Below, one piece after another: positions 34,825-45,159 of a stretch of DNA of 54,322 nt. The position numbers were made by a program, and so were the translations under genes. Source of the stretch: a bacterium (GTDB lineage Bacteria; UBP14; UBA6098; B30-G16); NCBI GenBank assembly GCA_021159335.1, contig JAGGRZ010000015.1, positions 1 through 54,322 on the forward strand, written 5' to 3'. The notes beneath the pieces are model-generated. The model was not told the origin of the DNA. It saw only the letters and a program-made list of their open reading frames with translations, and ran no database searches. Positions within the stretch are counted from its first letter, which is position 1; each line of letters opens with the position of its first letter.

Positions 34825-36045
34825 TCACAATCTCTCATAAATCCATTGCCTTAACGACTCCCAAAAACTCGCATTAAGCGAGTCGCTCTCATCGCAGTCT
34901 ATACCAAGAATTTCCCTTTTATACGCAAGAAGCATCCCACCAACGAGGGTGGCGAATTGATGCCTTCTAAAGCCCTTGGGAGCTCTGATCTCTATTTGAG
35001 GCTCAGCCAATCGTGCAGGCAGGCCAAAAACCCTTGACGCAACAACATCAACACCATGAAGCAACGCGCCACCACCCGTAAGTATAACACCCTGTGTAAA
35101 AACATTTTTACTTATTTCTATCTTGTTTGTTAATATAATTTTCTTACACAGCTCAAATATCTCCTCCACTCGCGCCGATATAACTTTTGAGGCGAACTTT
35201 AGATTAACAGTATCGCTTTCCCAATCCTCAGTGGTCGGTATTAGAATTGATGCGTGTTCTATTATCTCCTCAGGAAGAGCATTCCCAAAGTTCCTCTTAA
35301 GCCCTTCAGCTGTGGCTTTTGATAGCCTTAACATATAAACGAGGTCTTGCGTTATAATATTTCCTGCAAGATGGTGAGCTTCAGTTAAAACAAGCTTTCC
35401 GTCTATATAAACTAAAATATCCGTTACATCCGCACCGATATCTATGATTATCGCATTTTCCCAGTGCCTATCCTCTGAACTAACCCCCTCCGAAATAGCG
35501 AGCTGACCCGCTATAAGTTCATCCGCATATACACCTGCCATATTGAATGCAGCCTGAGCATTGTCAACAGAAGATATAGAAGCCGCAAAAGCAATTATAT
35601 CACCTTCATAAATTTGCTCTGAAAAGTCATTATCCGCTTTCGAATCATTTTCAACAAAGAACTTGAAATCTATCAATTTCCCATCAGGCATCATTGAAAA
35701 TATTTCAGATGAGCCTATAGCCTTAAATATAGCATCGACCATTTTGGCGCGATTTCCTTCCTTTCTTACTCTGACTCCTTTGGACACGAATGATTTCACA
35801 CCACTTCCGCCAAGAATCCCAAATACTTTTTCAGGCATAATATCGGCCATCTCTATCGCATTTCTCATTACAACTTTTATTGTGGCAGCAGTTTTCTCTG
35901 GCTCTATAACCGCTCCCTGAACAATTCCGTCAGTCTCTTTTGCACATATAGATTTTATATTTATTCCCTTTCTCGAAGCGCCGAATATCGCAGCCCCTAT
36001 TTTGCTCGTGCCTATATCTATTACTCCGAAAATATGCTCACTCAT
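34825..36045 (-). CDS. ftsA: Cell division protein FtsA
   Basis: This actin-like ATPase tethers FtsZ to the membrane. GVIDIGTSKIGAAIF is phosphate-1, IDIGADVTDILVY phosphate-2, and VILTGGGALLHG the adenosine motif. The C-terminus (SFWESLRQWIYERL) is an amphipathic membrane-targeting helix. The start is the ATG at 36045, overlapping the ftsQ stop (ATGA) with a GGGGGGA site just upstream, rather than a TTG four codons earlier. 406 residues. Confidence 0.95.
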   Translation of the reverse strand: MSEHIFGVIDIGTSKIGAAIFGASRKGINIKSICAKETDGIVQGAVIEPEKTAATIKVVMRNAIEMADIMPEKVFGILGGSGVKSFVSKGVRVRKEGNRAKMVDAIFKAIGSSEIFSMMPDGKLIDFKFFVENDSKADNDFSEQIYEGDIIAFAASISSVDNAQAAFNMAGVYADELIAGQLAISEGVSSEDRHWENAIIIDIGADVTDILVYIDGKLVLTEAHHLAGNIITQDLVYMLRLSKATAEGLKRNFGNALPEEIIEHASILIPTTEDWESDTVNLKFASKVISARVEEIFELCKKIILTNKIEISKNVFTQGVILTGGGALLHGVDVVASRVFGLPARLAEPQIEIRAPKGFRRHQFATLVGGMLLAYKREILGIDCDESDSLNASFWESLRQWIYERL

Positions 36046-36785
36046 TGTTCCCCCCAACTTCTTACCATATATTTTTCCTTGTATCTAACCACAGCCTGTC
36101 CGGAAAACCTGAAGTCTATTTCATCAACTTTTTGTATATCTTTTCCAATATTGTCGAGCACCACATTTAATTTATCCCATATATCCCAATCATCACCGAC
36201 AAGTACTTTAACTCCACTTTCACGCAATATAATGATTATCTCGTCTTCATATGGCGCTATAACCTCGGAGATTATGTCCAACATTCCGCTTTCATGTTCT
36301 GCTATATAATTTAAAAAATTCAGTGCTAAATTCGCGGATTTACAGTTCACAATTGTATATGGTTCTACAATGCAATCTTCTATAGGAGTTATTATGGGAA
36401 GGTCTATAATTCCGCTATACCCTTCCATCGGTAACACTTCGCCATTTTCCGTTAATCCCCAAAATCTACCTGTATTTAACAGATAAGCTGGCTTTTTCTC
36501 AACTACAGATATATACAAAGTATGAGGATATTTTATATACACATCCGCAAGCTCAATTTCCTTCATATTCATCAATTTTCTTTTTATTCTTTCAACATTA
36601 ACCAGAAGAAGATTCCTGCCAGTTGTCAAACCGATAGTATGTAATATATAATCTTTTGATAATCTTATATTACCTGTAACTATTATCCTGTTAAGCCTGA
36701 ATAACGGGTTTACAACAAGAATCCAGAGCATCGAAATGCCCACAACAAGCGATATAGCAAGCAGTATTTTAGCAAAATTTTGCAT
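36042..36785 (-). CDS. ftsQ: Cell division protein FtsQ/DivIB
   Basis: A single N-terminal membrane helix (about residues 5-27) is followed by a POTRA domain (RLNRIIVTGNIRLSKDYI, the F/L-x-V-x-G-N-x4 pattern) and a beta domain with the ISVVEKKPAYLL strand. It links the early and late divisome through FtsB/FtsL. Length 247 is usual. The start shares one base with the murB stop (TAATG). Confidence 0.9.
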   Translation of the reverse strand: MQNFAKILLAISLVVGISMLWILVVNPLFRLNRIIVTGNIRLSKDYILHTIGLTTGRNLLLVNVERIKRKLMNMKEIELADVYIKYPHTLYISVVEKKPAYLLNTGRFWGLTENGEVLPMEGYSGIIDLPIITPIEDCIVEPYTIVNCKSANLALNFLNYIAEHESGMLDIISEVIAPYEDEIIIILRESGVKVLVGDDWDIWDKLNVVLDNIGKDIQKVDEIDFRFSGQAVVRYKEKYMVRSWGEQ

Positions 36786-37696
36786 TATATATTCCCCAAA
36801 ATTTTTATTTCCAGCTCGAGTTTAACTCCAAACTTTTTGTATACAACGTCACGAATTAGCTCAATAAGACTCATAACATCCCGTGCGGTTGCACCGCCGA
36901 CATTAACGATGAAGTTCGCATGTTTCTCGGAAATTTTGGCCCCGCCTATTTGTTTTCCTTTCAAGCCTGCATCGTCAATAAGCTTTCCGGCATGAAGCCC
37001 TGGAGGATTTCTGAAAATACATCCAGCACACTTTGCGTCGATCGGCTGGCTCTCGGCACGAAGGGTTTTAAAGTAATTTATTCTTTCCAGTGCATACTTA
37101 GCGCCCACTTTTGGAAGTTCAAACTTGGCAGAAAGTATTACCGACCCAGAAGGTATGCCAATCCCTCTGTAGTTTATCACGAGGTCGGCTTTCCTCAGCA
37201 CCTTTGTTTTACTGCTGCCCACCCATATTTCCAACTCCATCAGCTCGTCAGCTATCTCCACTCCGTATGCCCCTGCATTCATCGCCACGGCTCCTCCCAC
37301 GGAACCTGGGATTCCAGCAAGTGGCTCAAGACCTCCGAATCCATCTTTAGCAACGGTAAATATAGCCCTGGATAAAGGCAGCCCCGCCTCAAAAACCCAG
37401 ACACCGCCCCCGAGTTTAACTATGCCGTCCAATCCTTCACCGATAACCACGACAGCGCCCGAAAAACCGTCATCGCTCGCGAGAACATTGGTCCCTTTGC
37501 CGAGCACATAAACCGGGATTTCCGCTTCCGCCAATATTTGCAAAACTTTTATTAATTGTTCTTTGCTCGAGGGGAATAGGACCAAATCCGCAGGTCCCCC
37601 TATACCGAATGAAGTAAGCAGGGATAGCGGGTAATTCCTTTCGATTCGACAAATTCCCTTAATCTCATCGATAACTTTTTCCACATCAGCTACCAT
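36785..37696 (-). CDS. murB: UDP-N-acetylenolpyruvoylglucosamine reductase (MurB)
   Basis: MurB reduces UDP-GlcNAc-enolpyruvate to UDP-MurNAc using FAD and NADPH. PVYVLGKGTNVLASD and GIPGSVGGAVAMNAGAYG are the FAD-binding elements. INYRGIGI carries the Tyr-Arg site, and GCIFRNPPG the proton-donor position, which is Cys here rather than the commoner Ser. Length 303 without the type I insertion indicates the short type II form. It starts 4 bp after murC. Confidence 0.95.
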   Translation of the reverse strand: MVADVEKVIDEIKGICRIERNYPLSLLTSFGIGGPADLVLFPSSKEQLIKVLQILAEAEIPVYVLGKGTNVLASDDGFSGAVVVIGEGLDGIVKLGGGVWVFEAGLPLSRAIFTVAKDGFGGLEPLAGIPGSVGGAVAMNAGAYGVEIADELMELEIWVGSSKTKVLRKADLVINYRGIGIPSGSVILSAKFELPKVGAKYALERINYFKTLRAESQPIDAKCAGCIFRNPPGLHAGKLIDDAGLKGKQIGGAKISEKHANFIVNVGGATARDVMSLIELIRDVVYKKFGVKLELEIKILGNI

Positions 37697-37700
37697 AGTA

Positions 37701-39113
37701 TCATTTCTCCCTTTCGACTTTAGCGCTTAACTGCTTCAAAAACTCATCCCCCACTTTCCAGATATTTCCCGCACCTATTGTCATAACTATGTCGTTAGGT
37801 TTCGTTATTTTAAGAAGCAATGCTGGTATATTCTCCATTTTGGGTTCGTAAAACACACTTCTATGACCGTAGTCTTTTGCAGCACGAGCGATAAGCTCTC
37901 CCGTAACGCCTTCTATAGGTTCCTCACGAGCACCGTAAACATCAGTAACCACGAGCACATCCGAATCGAGAAATGCCTTGCCGAACTCGTGGGCAAATTC
38001 CTTCGTTCTTGAGTAAAGATGAGGCTGGAACACAGCTACTACTCTCCTGTCGTAGGTCATTTTGGCTGCTTGGAGAGTAACTCTTATCTCCGTGGGATGA
38101 TGAGCGAAATCATCAATAACGAGAATACCGCTTACATACCCCTTAATCTGGAATCTTCTGTAAACACCTTGGAATTTTGCCAGTCCACGCTTTATATCCT
38201 CGAAATCAAGCCCGAGCTCAATACCCACTGCTATGGCAGCAAGTGTATTCTTTACATTATGGAGCCCAACCAATTTCGTGTGCACCGAACCGACTGGCTT
38301 ATCGCTTACAAGAACTTCGAAATCGGTTCCCTTCTCGGAAAAACTTATTTTTACCGCCCTAACATCAGCCTGAGTTGAAAGCCCGTAAGTAATAACTCGT
38401 CGCTCAATTTTTGGCATCAACTCCTGCAACGGTGGTTCATCTATGCATAGTATGACAGCACCGTAAAAAGGAACTTTATTCATGAACTGCAGGAAAGCAT
38501 CGAAAAGATTCTCTATGTCGCCATAGCTTTCCATGTGCTCTCGTTCAATGTTGGTCACGACAGCAATGGTCGGTGAAAGTCGCAGGAACGACTTGTCGAA
38601 CTCATCAGCTTCCGCGACAAGATACTGCCCCGTGCCGAGTCTAACATTGGAGCGCAAGTTAACCACTCTCCCGCCAACGATAACAGTAGGATCGACATCG
38701 GCCTCAGTTAGCACCTGCCCTATAAGTGATGTCGTAGTGCTTTTGCCATGTGTACCCGCGACAGCAATGCCGTATTTAAGCCTCATCAGTTCCGCCAACA
38801 TCTCAGCACGAGGTATGATCGGAATACCGCGTTCCTTTGCGGCGATTACCTCGGGATTGTCGCTCTTTATAGCGGACGAGACCACCACCACATCAGCATC
38901 ACCAACATTTTCAGCGGAGTGCTCATAGAAAACCTTCGCCCCAAGCCTTTCAAGCCGTTTTGTTACATCGCTTTTTCGGATGTCCGAACCAGTAATTTTG
39001 TAACCAAGATTAAGCAGAATTTCCGCTATCCCGCTCATTCCACTTCCTCCAATCCCGACGAAATGGAGCCACTTGACTTTCCTCGACATGTAACCCGGTC
39101 TTGGCGTCATCAT
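37701..39113 (-). CDS. murC: UDP-N-acetylmuramate--L-alanine ligase
   Basis: MurC adds L-Ala to UDP-MurNAc. The N-domain FVGIGGSGMSGIAEIL (about 18-33), the P-loop AGTHGKSTTT (119-128) and the DDFAHHPTEI segment are diagnostic. 470 residues. Two ATGs in tandem (39113 and 39110) overlap the murG stop. The second is better spaced from the GGAGG that forms the end of murG, so the true start may be 39110. Confidence 0.96.
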   Translation of the reverse strand: MMTPRPGYMSRKVKWLHFVGIGGSGMSGIAEILLNLGYKITGSDIRKSDVTKRLERLGAKVFYEHSAENVGDADVVVVSSAIKSDNPEVIAAKERGIPIIPRAEMLAELMRLKYGIAVAGTHGKSTTTSLIGQVLTEADVDPTVIVGGRVVNLRSNVRLGTGQYLVAEADEFDKSFLRLSPTIAVVTNIEREHMESYGDIENLFDAFLQFMNKVPFYGAVILCIDEPPLQELMPKIERRVITYGLSTQADVRAVKISFSEKGTDFEVLVSDKPVGSVHTKLVGLHNVKNTLAAIAVGIELGLDFEDIKRGLAKFQGVYRRFQIKGYVSGILVIDDFAHHPTEIRVTLQAAKMTYDRRVVAVFQPHLYSRTKEFAHEFGKAFLDSDVLVVTDVYGAREEPIEGVTGELIARAAKDYGHRSVFYEPKMENIPALLLKITKPNDIVMTIGAGNIWKVGDEFLKQLSAKVEREK

Positions 39114-40201
39114 CCCTCCTCGGAATCACCTCTTATCTCAGCATAGATAAACTCAGCGATAACTTGCGATGCATTGGGCTTGGCTATCTCCAACATAGCC
39201 TTTGACATTGCATCGAGCTTTTCCTTATTCCTGAGAAGCCCATCAATCGTTTCGTACAGAATCTTTGGGGTAAGCTCACGCTGTTCTATTACTATTGCTG
39301 CGCCTTTCTCAGCAAAAACCATGGCATTCTTGCTCTGATGGTTTCCGGCAGCATAGGGATACGGTACTATTATAGCTGGCAAACCAGCAGCGGCTATTTC
39401 TGCCAAAGTTATAGCGCCCGCACGACACACTACGAGGTCGCTCGCTCTATACGCAGACCACATATCGTCGATGAAGTCGAGAATTTTAATAGGCTCTTTT
39501 CTTTTAGCAATCCAGTTTCTAAGGTCCTCGAAATCTCGCTTTCCACACTGCCAAAGAAGCTGACATTTTTGTGGAAAACCTACTTCCTCTATCATCAAAC
39601 GCATTATTGTATTCAGCGGAGATGAGCCTTGGCTCCCGCCGGTGAGTAGGACCGTGGGCAGGGAGGGAGAGAGGCCAAATCTCTCTCGACAGGAGCTTTT
39701 ATCTTCGCTCATCTCCATGGGGGTGATGGGGTTACCTGTATGGATGGCAAACTTCTTACGCCACAAATATTTTTTAGCTTCATCAAAACCGAGAAAAACT
39801 TTTCGTGCGAAAACCGAGCCAAATCTCGTTGCAAGCCCGGGATACGAATTCTGTTCCTGAAGGAATATCGGCACACCCGACATAGCAGCCGCCAATATCG
39901 CAGGTGCGCTGACATATCCGCCCGTTCCTATAAGCGCGTTTGGTCTAAATTTCTTTATTATAGAAAGGGACTTAAGGACACCTTTAAAAAGCGCAAACAC
40001 AGCCTTAAAACCTTTCCATGGCTTGGCTTCGATAAGTTTCAGTTGAAAGCCGGCCTTTGGGACCAGAGAGGTCTCAAGTCCCCGCTTCGTGCCGACGAAA
40101 ATGAACTCGGCTTCTTCGTCGACTTTCCTGAGCGCTTTTGCAATATTAAGCGCTGGAATTATATGTCCGCCTGTTCCTCCTCCGGCCATGATATATCTCA
40201 T
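39110..40201 (-). CDS. murG: UDP-GlcNAc--lipid-intermediate transferase MurG
   Basis: MurG adds GlcNAc to lipid I on the inner membrane face to make lipid II. MAGGGTGGHIIPALNIA is the first G-loop, GTGGYVSAPAILAA the second, TGGSQGSSPLN the third, and CRAGAITLAEIAAAGLPAI the donor-binding site. Length 363 is normal. It overlaps ftsW before and murC after by 4 bp each. Confidence 0.97.
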   Translation of the reverse strand: MRYIMAGGGTGGHIIPALNIAKALRKVDEEAEFIFVGTKRGLETSLVPKAGFQLKLIEAKPWKGFKAVFALFKGVLKSLSIIKKFRPNALIGTGGYVSAPAILAAAMSGVPIFLQEQNSYPGLATRFGSVFARKVFLGFDEAKKYLWRKKFAIHTGNPITPMEMSEDKSSCRERFGLSPSLPTVLLTGGSQGSSPLNTIMRLMIEEVGFPQKCQLLWQCGKRDFEDLRNWIAKRKEPIKILDFIDDMWSAYRASDLVVCRAGAITLAEIAAAGLPAIIVPYPYAAGNHQSKNAMVFAEKGAAIVIEQRELTPKILYETIDGLLRNKEKLDAMSKAMLEIAKPNASQVIAEFIYAEIRGDSEEG

Positions 40202-41334
40202 GTTTCTAACGCTATTTTTATTGGTTTCTCATTTAACGACACAGCCAAATACCTCGATATATTCAGCAAAATTCCCACGCTAAACATATGAACCAATAGC
40301 TGTGACCCACCATAGCTAACGAACGGGAGCGGAATTCCAGTAGTAGGGATAAGCTTTGTCACAACTGCAATGTTAATGGCTGAAAAGTAAAAGATTTCAG
40401 CCGAGATACCGAACGCAAGGAGCATTCCAAACATATCTTTTGCGCGAACCGCTATCTTAATGCCATGATACACTATGGTGCCTATCAAAAATATCGTTAT
40501 TGCGCATCCCAGGAAGCCCAACTCGTCCCCAATTATCGCGAAAACGAAATCGGTATGCACCTCTGGCAAAAACAAAAGTTTTTGGAAGCTTTTCCCAAGT
40601 CCTTCACCGAAAAATCCACCGCTCCCAAGCGCTATAAGAGACTGCCGTGTTTGATAGCCGTGTCCTGTTGGGTCCTCATAGAATAGGAATGCAAGGATTC
40701 TCGCTCTCGCATACGGCGAGACCACTACAACAAACATTATAGCGACCGTTAGCCCAACGAGCATTATAACAAGGTATTTTTTCGGCATACCGGCTACCAC
40801 AAACATCGTTAGTATCACAAGGCTAAGACCGACTGCCATTCCTATATTTGGCTGAATTAGAATCATGCCCAAAACCAGCGCCACTGGTAGAACCACCGTT
40901 AACGATACTTTTCTTATGTTCTTCCAGTCAAAACCTGGACAGGACAACCTGGTTGCCACAAACATTATCAAAGCGAGCTTGGCGAATTCTGAAGGCTGAA
41001 TAGTCCAGCCGAATATGTTTATCCAGCGTCTTGCGCCCTTTATCGCACCTGAACCACCGAGATAAGGAGTTAGCGTTGCCAAAATCAACACAACACTCGC
41101 ACCCAAAATTAGGGGGGAAAGTTTTCGCCATTTCCTGTAATCTATCGATGCAGCGATTATTAAACCGACAAAACTCAGAAACACTTTAAGCAACTGACGG
41201 ACGAGGAAGAAATTCATGTCACCGCCGAATCGTTTGTAACTAATCATGGTCGATGCGCTGTAAACCATTACAGTTCCGAAAAGGACCAGAGCCACAGCAG
41301 CGAACAACAGTTTTATGTCAATTTGCCTGCTCAT
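40198..41334 (-). CDS. ftsW: SEDS peptidoglycan glycosyltransferase FtsW
   Basis: FtsW polymerises lipid II at the septum together with FtsI. About ten membrane helices, with family segments VYSASTMISY, GARRWI, QPSEFAKLALI and SYGGSQLLVHMFSVGILLNI. The ATG at 41334 is chosen (378 residues), 17 bp inside murD. A GTG three codons upstream lacks a ribosome site, and the one at 41334 is weak (GGTG), so the start is not fully certain. Confidence 0.95.
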   Translation of the reverse strand: MSRQIDIKLLFAAVALVLFGTVMVYSASTMISYKRFGGDMNFFLVRQLLKVFLSFVGLIIAASIDYRKWRKLSPLILGASVVLILATLTPYLGGSGAIKGARRWINIFGWTIQPSEFAKLALIMFVATRLSCPGFDWKNIRKVSLTVVLPVALVLGMILIQPNIGMAVGLSLVILTMFVVAGMPKKYLVIMLVGLTVAIMFVVVVSPYARARILAFLFYEDPTGHGYQTRQSLIALGSGGFFGEGLGKSFQKLLFLPEVHTDFVFAIIGDELGFLGCAITIFLIGTIVYHGIKIAVRAKDMFGMLLAFGISAEIFYFSAINIAVVTKLIPTTGIPLPFVSYGGSQLLVHMFSVGILLNISRYLAVSLNEKPIKIALET

Positions 41335-42679
41335 TTTTCGCACCAGTTATTTTTTTCACCAGCTCTTTGAATACTTTACCACGGTGCTCGAAATTTTTGA
41401 AAGCATCGAAACTCGCGCATCCCGGTGACAGAAGAACCACATCACCCTTCTTCGCAAGGTTTATCGCGGTCTCAACAGCTTCTTGAAAATCCTTAACCAC
41501 AGTCGAAAAACCAGCCGCGCCACCAATTTGTTGCGCCATTTTCTTCGCTGTAGCACCCGTGAAAACAGCGGCTTTAACCTTTTTGGTCACCAAACCGCTC
41601 AAATACGAAAAATCAGCTCCCTTATCGTATCCACCAGCAATAAGAACTATCGGCCTATCAAACGATAGAAGAGCAAATCGAAGCGATTCCGGGTTTGTAG
41701 CTTTGGAATCATTAACAAAAAGTATCCCATTCCACAAAAGAAACCTCTCCAACCTGTGTTCAATACCTGAGAACCTCCTTAGCGTTTCAGCCAGAGATTC
41801 TTTTGGGACCTCAAACGGTATCGTTGCCGCGACACTTGCTAAAGCATTTGCAAGGTTATGAGGTCCGGGTATTCCGATTTCATCTTTGCTAAGGATCGGT
41901 TCGTCACGACGCATGATAATGCTATTCGAAAGCCACGCGCCATTCACTCGCCCATCACACATCGTGAAAGGAAGCACATCAGCAACGATCTTCCCCTCAA
42001 GCTTAGCCACCTCAGGCTGATCAATGTTCAGCACTGCGTAGCTGCCCGGCTTCTGCGTCTCAAAAAGTCTGAACTTCGCGCGATAATAGTCATCCACGGT
42101 ATCGTATCTGTCCAAGTGATCGGGAGCAAGATTAAGAAGAATCCCAACAAAAGCGCTGAAACTATATATGGCTTCGAGTTGAAAGCTTGAGAGCTCAAGG
42201 ACAGTTATAGAATCAGAACTCGTGCTTGTAACAACATCTGAATACGGTTTTCCGATATTTCCAGCCAGGAAAACTTTTTCGCCTGAATCTTCGAGAATTC
42301 TCGCTATAAGTGTCGCAGTAGTGCTCTTACCGTTCGAGCCTGTAACAGCAACAACACGGCCTTTTTCGAACCTAAATGCGAATTCAATCTCGCTAATCAC
42401 AGGGATTCCCATTTCACGCGCCGCTTTTATAACATCTATACTCAAAGGGACACCGGGACTTACCACGAGCAAATCGGATTGAAGGACACGAGGAGTATGA
42501 CCACCAACCTCGACATCTATTCCCAGTTCATTAAGAGCTTTTGCTTTTTCGATAAGCTCCTCATTCACGGCCGCATCAGAAACGAAGACTTTAAATCCGG
42601 CCTTCTTAGCAAGTTTGGCAGCAGCAATTCCACTTCGAGCAAGTCCGAGTATAGATATTTTTTTAGCTTGATTCACCAT
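41318..42679 (-). CDS. murD: UDP-N-acetylmuramoylalanine--D-glutamate ligase
   Basis: MurD adds D-Glu to UDP-MurNAc-L-Ala. ILGLARSGIAAAKLA is the N-terminal nucleotide-sugar fold, VTGSNGKSTTATL the P-loop, and LELSSFQLEAI and DSKATNPES the Mur ligase centre and C-domain. Length 453. It begins 3 bp after mraY and its 3' end overlaps ftsW. Confidence 0.96.
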   Translation of the reverse strand: MVNQAKKISILGLARSGIAAAKLAKKAGFKVFVSDAAVNEELIEKAKALNELGIDVEVGGHTPRVLQSDLLVVSPGVPLSIDVIKAAREMGIPVISEIEFAFRFEKGRVVAVTGSNGKSTTATLIARILEDSGEKVFLAGNIGKPYSDVVTSTSSDSITVLELSSFQLEAIYSFSAFVGILLNLAPDHLDRYDTVDDYYRAKFRLFETQKPGSYAVLNIDQPEVAKLEGKIVADVLPFTMCDGRVNGAWLSNSIIMRRDEPILSKDEIGIPGPHNLANALASVAATIPFEVPKESLAETLRRFSGIEHRLERFLLWNGILFVNDSKATNPESLRFALLSFDRPIVLIAGGYDKGADFSYLSGLVTKKVKAAVFTGATAKKMAQQIGGAAGFSTVVKDFQEAVETAINLAKKGDVVLLSPGCASFDAFKNFEHRGKVFKELVKKITGAKNEQAN

Positions 42680-42682
42680 GAT

Positions 42683-43783
42683 TTACCTTACTTTGAACGA
42701 AACCAATCCTAAGACCGCGAATATTATCCCAAGAATCCAGAACCTTACCACGATCTTTGGTTCAGCCCACCCCATAAGCTCGAAATGATGATGTATAGGC
42801 GCCATTCTGAAGAGCCTTTTCCCGCCAGTTCTCTTGAAATAGATGACCTGAAGTATCACAGACAATGCCTCCGCAACGAGGACGAATCCTGCGATGAGGA
42901 GCATAAACTCCTTTTTGAGTATCACTGCTATGACACCCAACGCAGCCCCCATCGACAGCGCGCCGGTATCACCCATAAAAATTTCGGCGGGATACGAATT
43001 ATACCATAAAAACCCCAGTATAGCACCAGCCATTGATGCACAGAATATCGATAGTTCGCCGCTTCCGGGAAGATATATAATATTAAGATATGCGGTAAAA
43101 TCCTGTCTGCCCGAAACATAAGCTACTACAGTGAATGTCGCTGCAAGGATTCCCACAAGCCCCGCTGCAAGACCATCAAGACCATCGCTAAGGTTCACTG
43201 CGTTGGACGCTCCTACTATTACAAGCATAGTAAATAGTATATAGCCGATGCCCATATTTATATATAAATTTTTAAGAAACGGCACTTCTGTTATAGTGCG
43301 TAAATCGAGCCCCGACGGAGTTTTTAAAGGATATAGATATATCATAATGCTTATGGCAAGAGCCAACATAAACTGGCCGTAAAGTTTATATCTTGCCAGA
43401 AGACCTTTTGGTTTATGTTTTACATCTTTTAGGTAATCATCAACAAATCCCATTGCCCCGGCGAGCACGACCGAAACAAGAGAAAGTATTATATACGGGT
43501 TGCCGATTTTTGCCCACAGTATAGTTCCCATCAAGACACCTGCGATAATAACCAAACCGCCCATCGTAGGGGTGCCTTTCTTTCCCTGATGTCTCTGGGG
43601 AACATCCTCTCGAATTTTGGTGACCCAATGCCTTTTTTTCAGGTATTTTATCAATGGTGAACAAAGAAAAACAGACACCAAAAAGCTCGTAGTAGCTGCC
43701 ATAGCAAGTCTAAAGGTGATATACCTAAACAGGTTGAACACTATATACTTTTTCGCCAGTGGATATAAAATATAATACAGCAT
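42683..43783 (-). CDS. mraY: Phospho-MurNAc-pentapeptide transferase MraY
   Basis: MraY transfers phospho-MurNAc-pentapeptide to undecaprenyl phosphate, giving lipid I. There are ten membrane helices. FVDDYLKD, NLSDGLDGLAAG, GDTGALSMG and the MAPIHHHFE histidine motif are all intact. 366 residues. AGGAGGG lies 4 bp before the ATG, which shares one base with the murF stop. Confidence 0.97.
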   Translation of the reverse strand: MLYYILYPLAKKYIVFNLFRYITFRLAMAATTSFLVSVFLCSPLIKYLKKRHWVTKIREDVPQRHQGKKGTPTMGGLVIIAGVLMGTILWAKIGNPYIILSLVSVVLAGAMGFVDDYLKDVKHKPKGLLARYKLYGQFMLALAISIMIYLYPLKTPSGLDLRTITEVPFLKNLYINMGIGYILFTMLVIVGASNAVNLSDGLDGLAAGLVGILAATFTVVAYVSGRQDFTAYLNIIYLPGSGELSIFCASMAGAILGFLWYNSYPAEIFMGDTGALSMGAALGVIAVILKKEFMLLIAGFVLVAEALSVILQVIYFKRTGGKRLFRMAPIHHHFELMGWAEPKIVVRFWILGIIFAVLGLVSFKVR

Positions 43784-45159
43784 TATCCCTCCTCATCGGC
43801 CTTTGCCACACCAAATCTTTCAATGAGTGATTCCACAAACCTCTTCATCCCCATAGCATTAGAGCCTTTAACTAAAATCAGGTCACCATCTCTGACTTCC
43901 TCAAGTAGCTGCGTCTCAAGTTTTTCTGGGTCAACGAACCAGAAGATTTCTGAATCAAGCCCCATTTCCAAAGCGCGGGCGTTGGCTAACTCCATTCTCG
44001 GTCCAAAGAGAAATGCAACATCAACTCCATGTTTTTTTATGAGGTCTGCAACCTTGCGATGATAGATCTCCTCGTATTCACCCAGCTCGAGCATATCACC
44101 CAAGACAGCTACCTTTCTTTTTGCGTCAAGCATCGCCAGAACACCTAATGCCTCGTCAAGCGCGATAGGATTTGAATTGTAAGAATCGTCTATTATGGTC
44201 ACATTTCCTGCTTTTATCAGGTTAAGTCTTGAGGGCGGCGGTTTGAAAAGCTCCAGCGCCTTTGAAGCTATAACCAATGGCACATCGAAGAAGTCAGACA
44301 CTGCAATAGCTGCCAACGCCGAGTAAACTGCTCCTCTACCCAATGCATTGAGTTTAAAGCTAATCCCTCTGAAGGTGAATGATGCTTTCCCATTGACGAA
44401 AGAAAGCTCAATCGGCTTGTAATCACCTCGATTTATCCCAAAAGTTATTACTCTCCTATTGATTTTGTCCGCCACCGAGATAAGCTCATCACAGTCTGCA
44501 TTTATTATGACCGGCGAATCAGGGGGCATGTGATTCGTTATCTTAATCTTTTCTGAAAGTATGTTCTCGACCGAACCCAATCCTTCAGTATGGACCGGGG
44601 CGATAGAGGTTATTACCGCTACATCAGGAGCAGCAATTTCCGAAAGCCGCTCCATCTCACCCACAGTATTTATACCAAGTTCCACAACGGCAAATTCAAC
44701 ATCCTCGCCCATCTCGAGTATAGTCAGCGGAAGTCCGATAAGATTGTTATAATTCTTTTTCGCTGAGTGAGTCGTGTATTTAGTTGCAAGAATCTTTGCT
44801 ATCATCTCTCTGGTGGTCGTCTTCCCCACAGAACCAGTTATCCCGATAGTTTTTGGGTTTAAAGTTCTCCGATACTCTTTAGCCAACTCACCAAGCGCGA
44901 AAAGCGTGTCATCGACAATAATCTGAGGTATATCTACATCAATTTTTCTTTCCACAACCGCAGCTATCGCCCCGTTTTGATACGCATGGGAAACGAAATC
45001 ATGTCCGTCACGCTTACCCTTAAGTGCGAAAAACACCTCTCCCGGGGCAATAGTTCTCGAGTCCACAGACACTCCGCGTGCGTATACCTCTCCCGCCTCT
45101 TTTGGCACAAGCTTGCCCTTCATTACCGCTGCTATTTTCGCGAGTCTCTCAGCCTTCAT
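43783..45159 (-). CDS. murF: UDP-MurNAc-tripeptide--D-alanyl-D-alanine ligase
   Basis: MurF adds D-Ala-D-Ala. VDSRTIAPGEVFFAL is the N-domain, GITGSVGKTTTREMI the P-loop, and IIDDSYNSNPIALDEAL the C-domain signature. 458 residues. GGAG lies 6 bp before the ATG, and the gene overlaps murE by 11 bp. No ddl gene is found in the cluster, so its D-Ala-D-Ala comes from a ligase encoded elsewhere. Confidence 0.96.
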   Translation of the reverse strand: MKAERLAKIAAVMKGKLVPKEAGEVYARGVSVDSRTIAPGEVFFALKGKRDGHDFVSHAYQNGAIAAVVERKIDVDIPQIIVDDTLFALGELAKEYRRTLNPKTIGITGSVGKTTTREMIAKILATKYTTHSAKKNYNNLIGLPLTILEMGEDVEFAVVELGINTVGEMERLSEIAAPDVAVITSIAPVHTEGLGSVENILSEKIKITNHMPPDSPVIINADCDELISVADKINRRVITFGINRGDYKPIELSFVNGKASFTFRGISFKLNALGRGAVYSALAAIAVSDFFDVPLVIASKALELFKPPPSRLNLIKAGNVTIIDDSYNSNPIALDEALGVLAMLDAKRKVAVLGDMLELGEYEEIYHRKVADLIKKHGVDVAFLFGPRMELANARALEMGLDSEIFWFVDPEKLETQLLEEVRDGDLILVKGSNAMGMKRFVESLIERFGVAKADEEG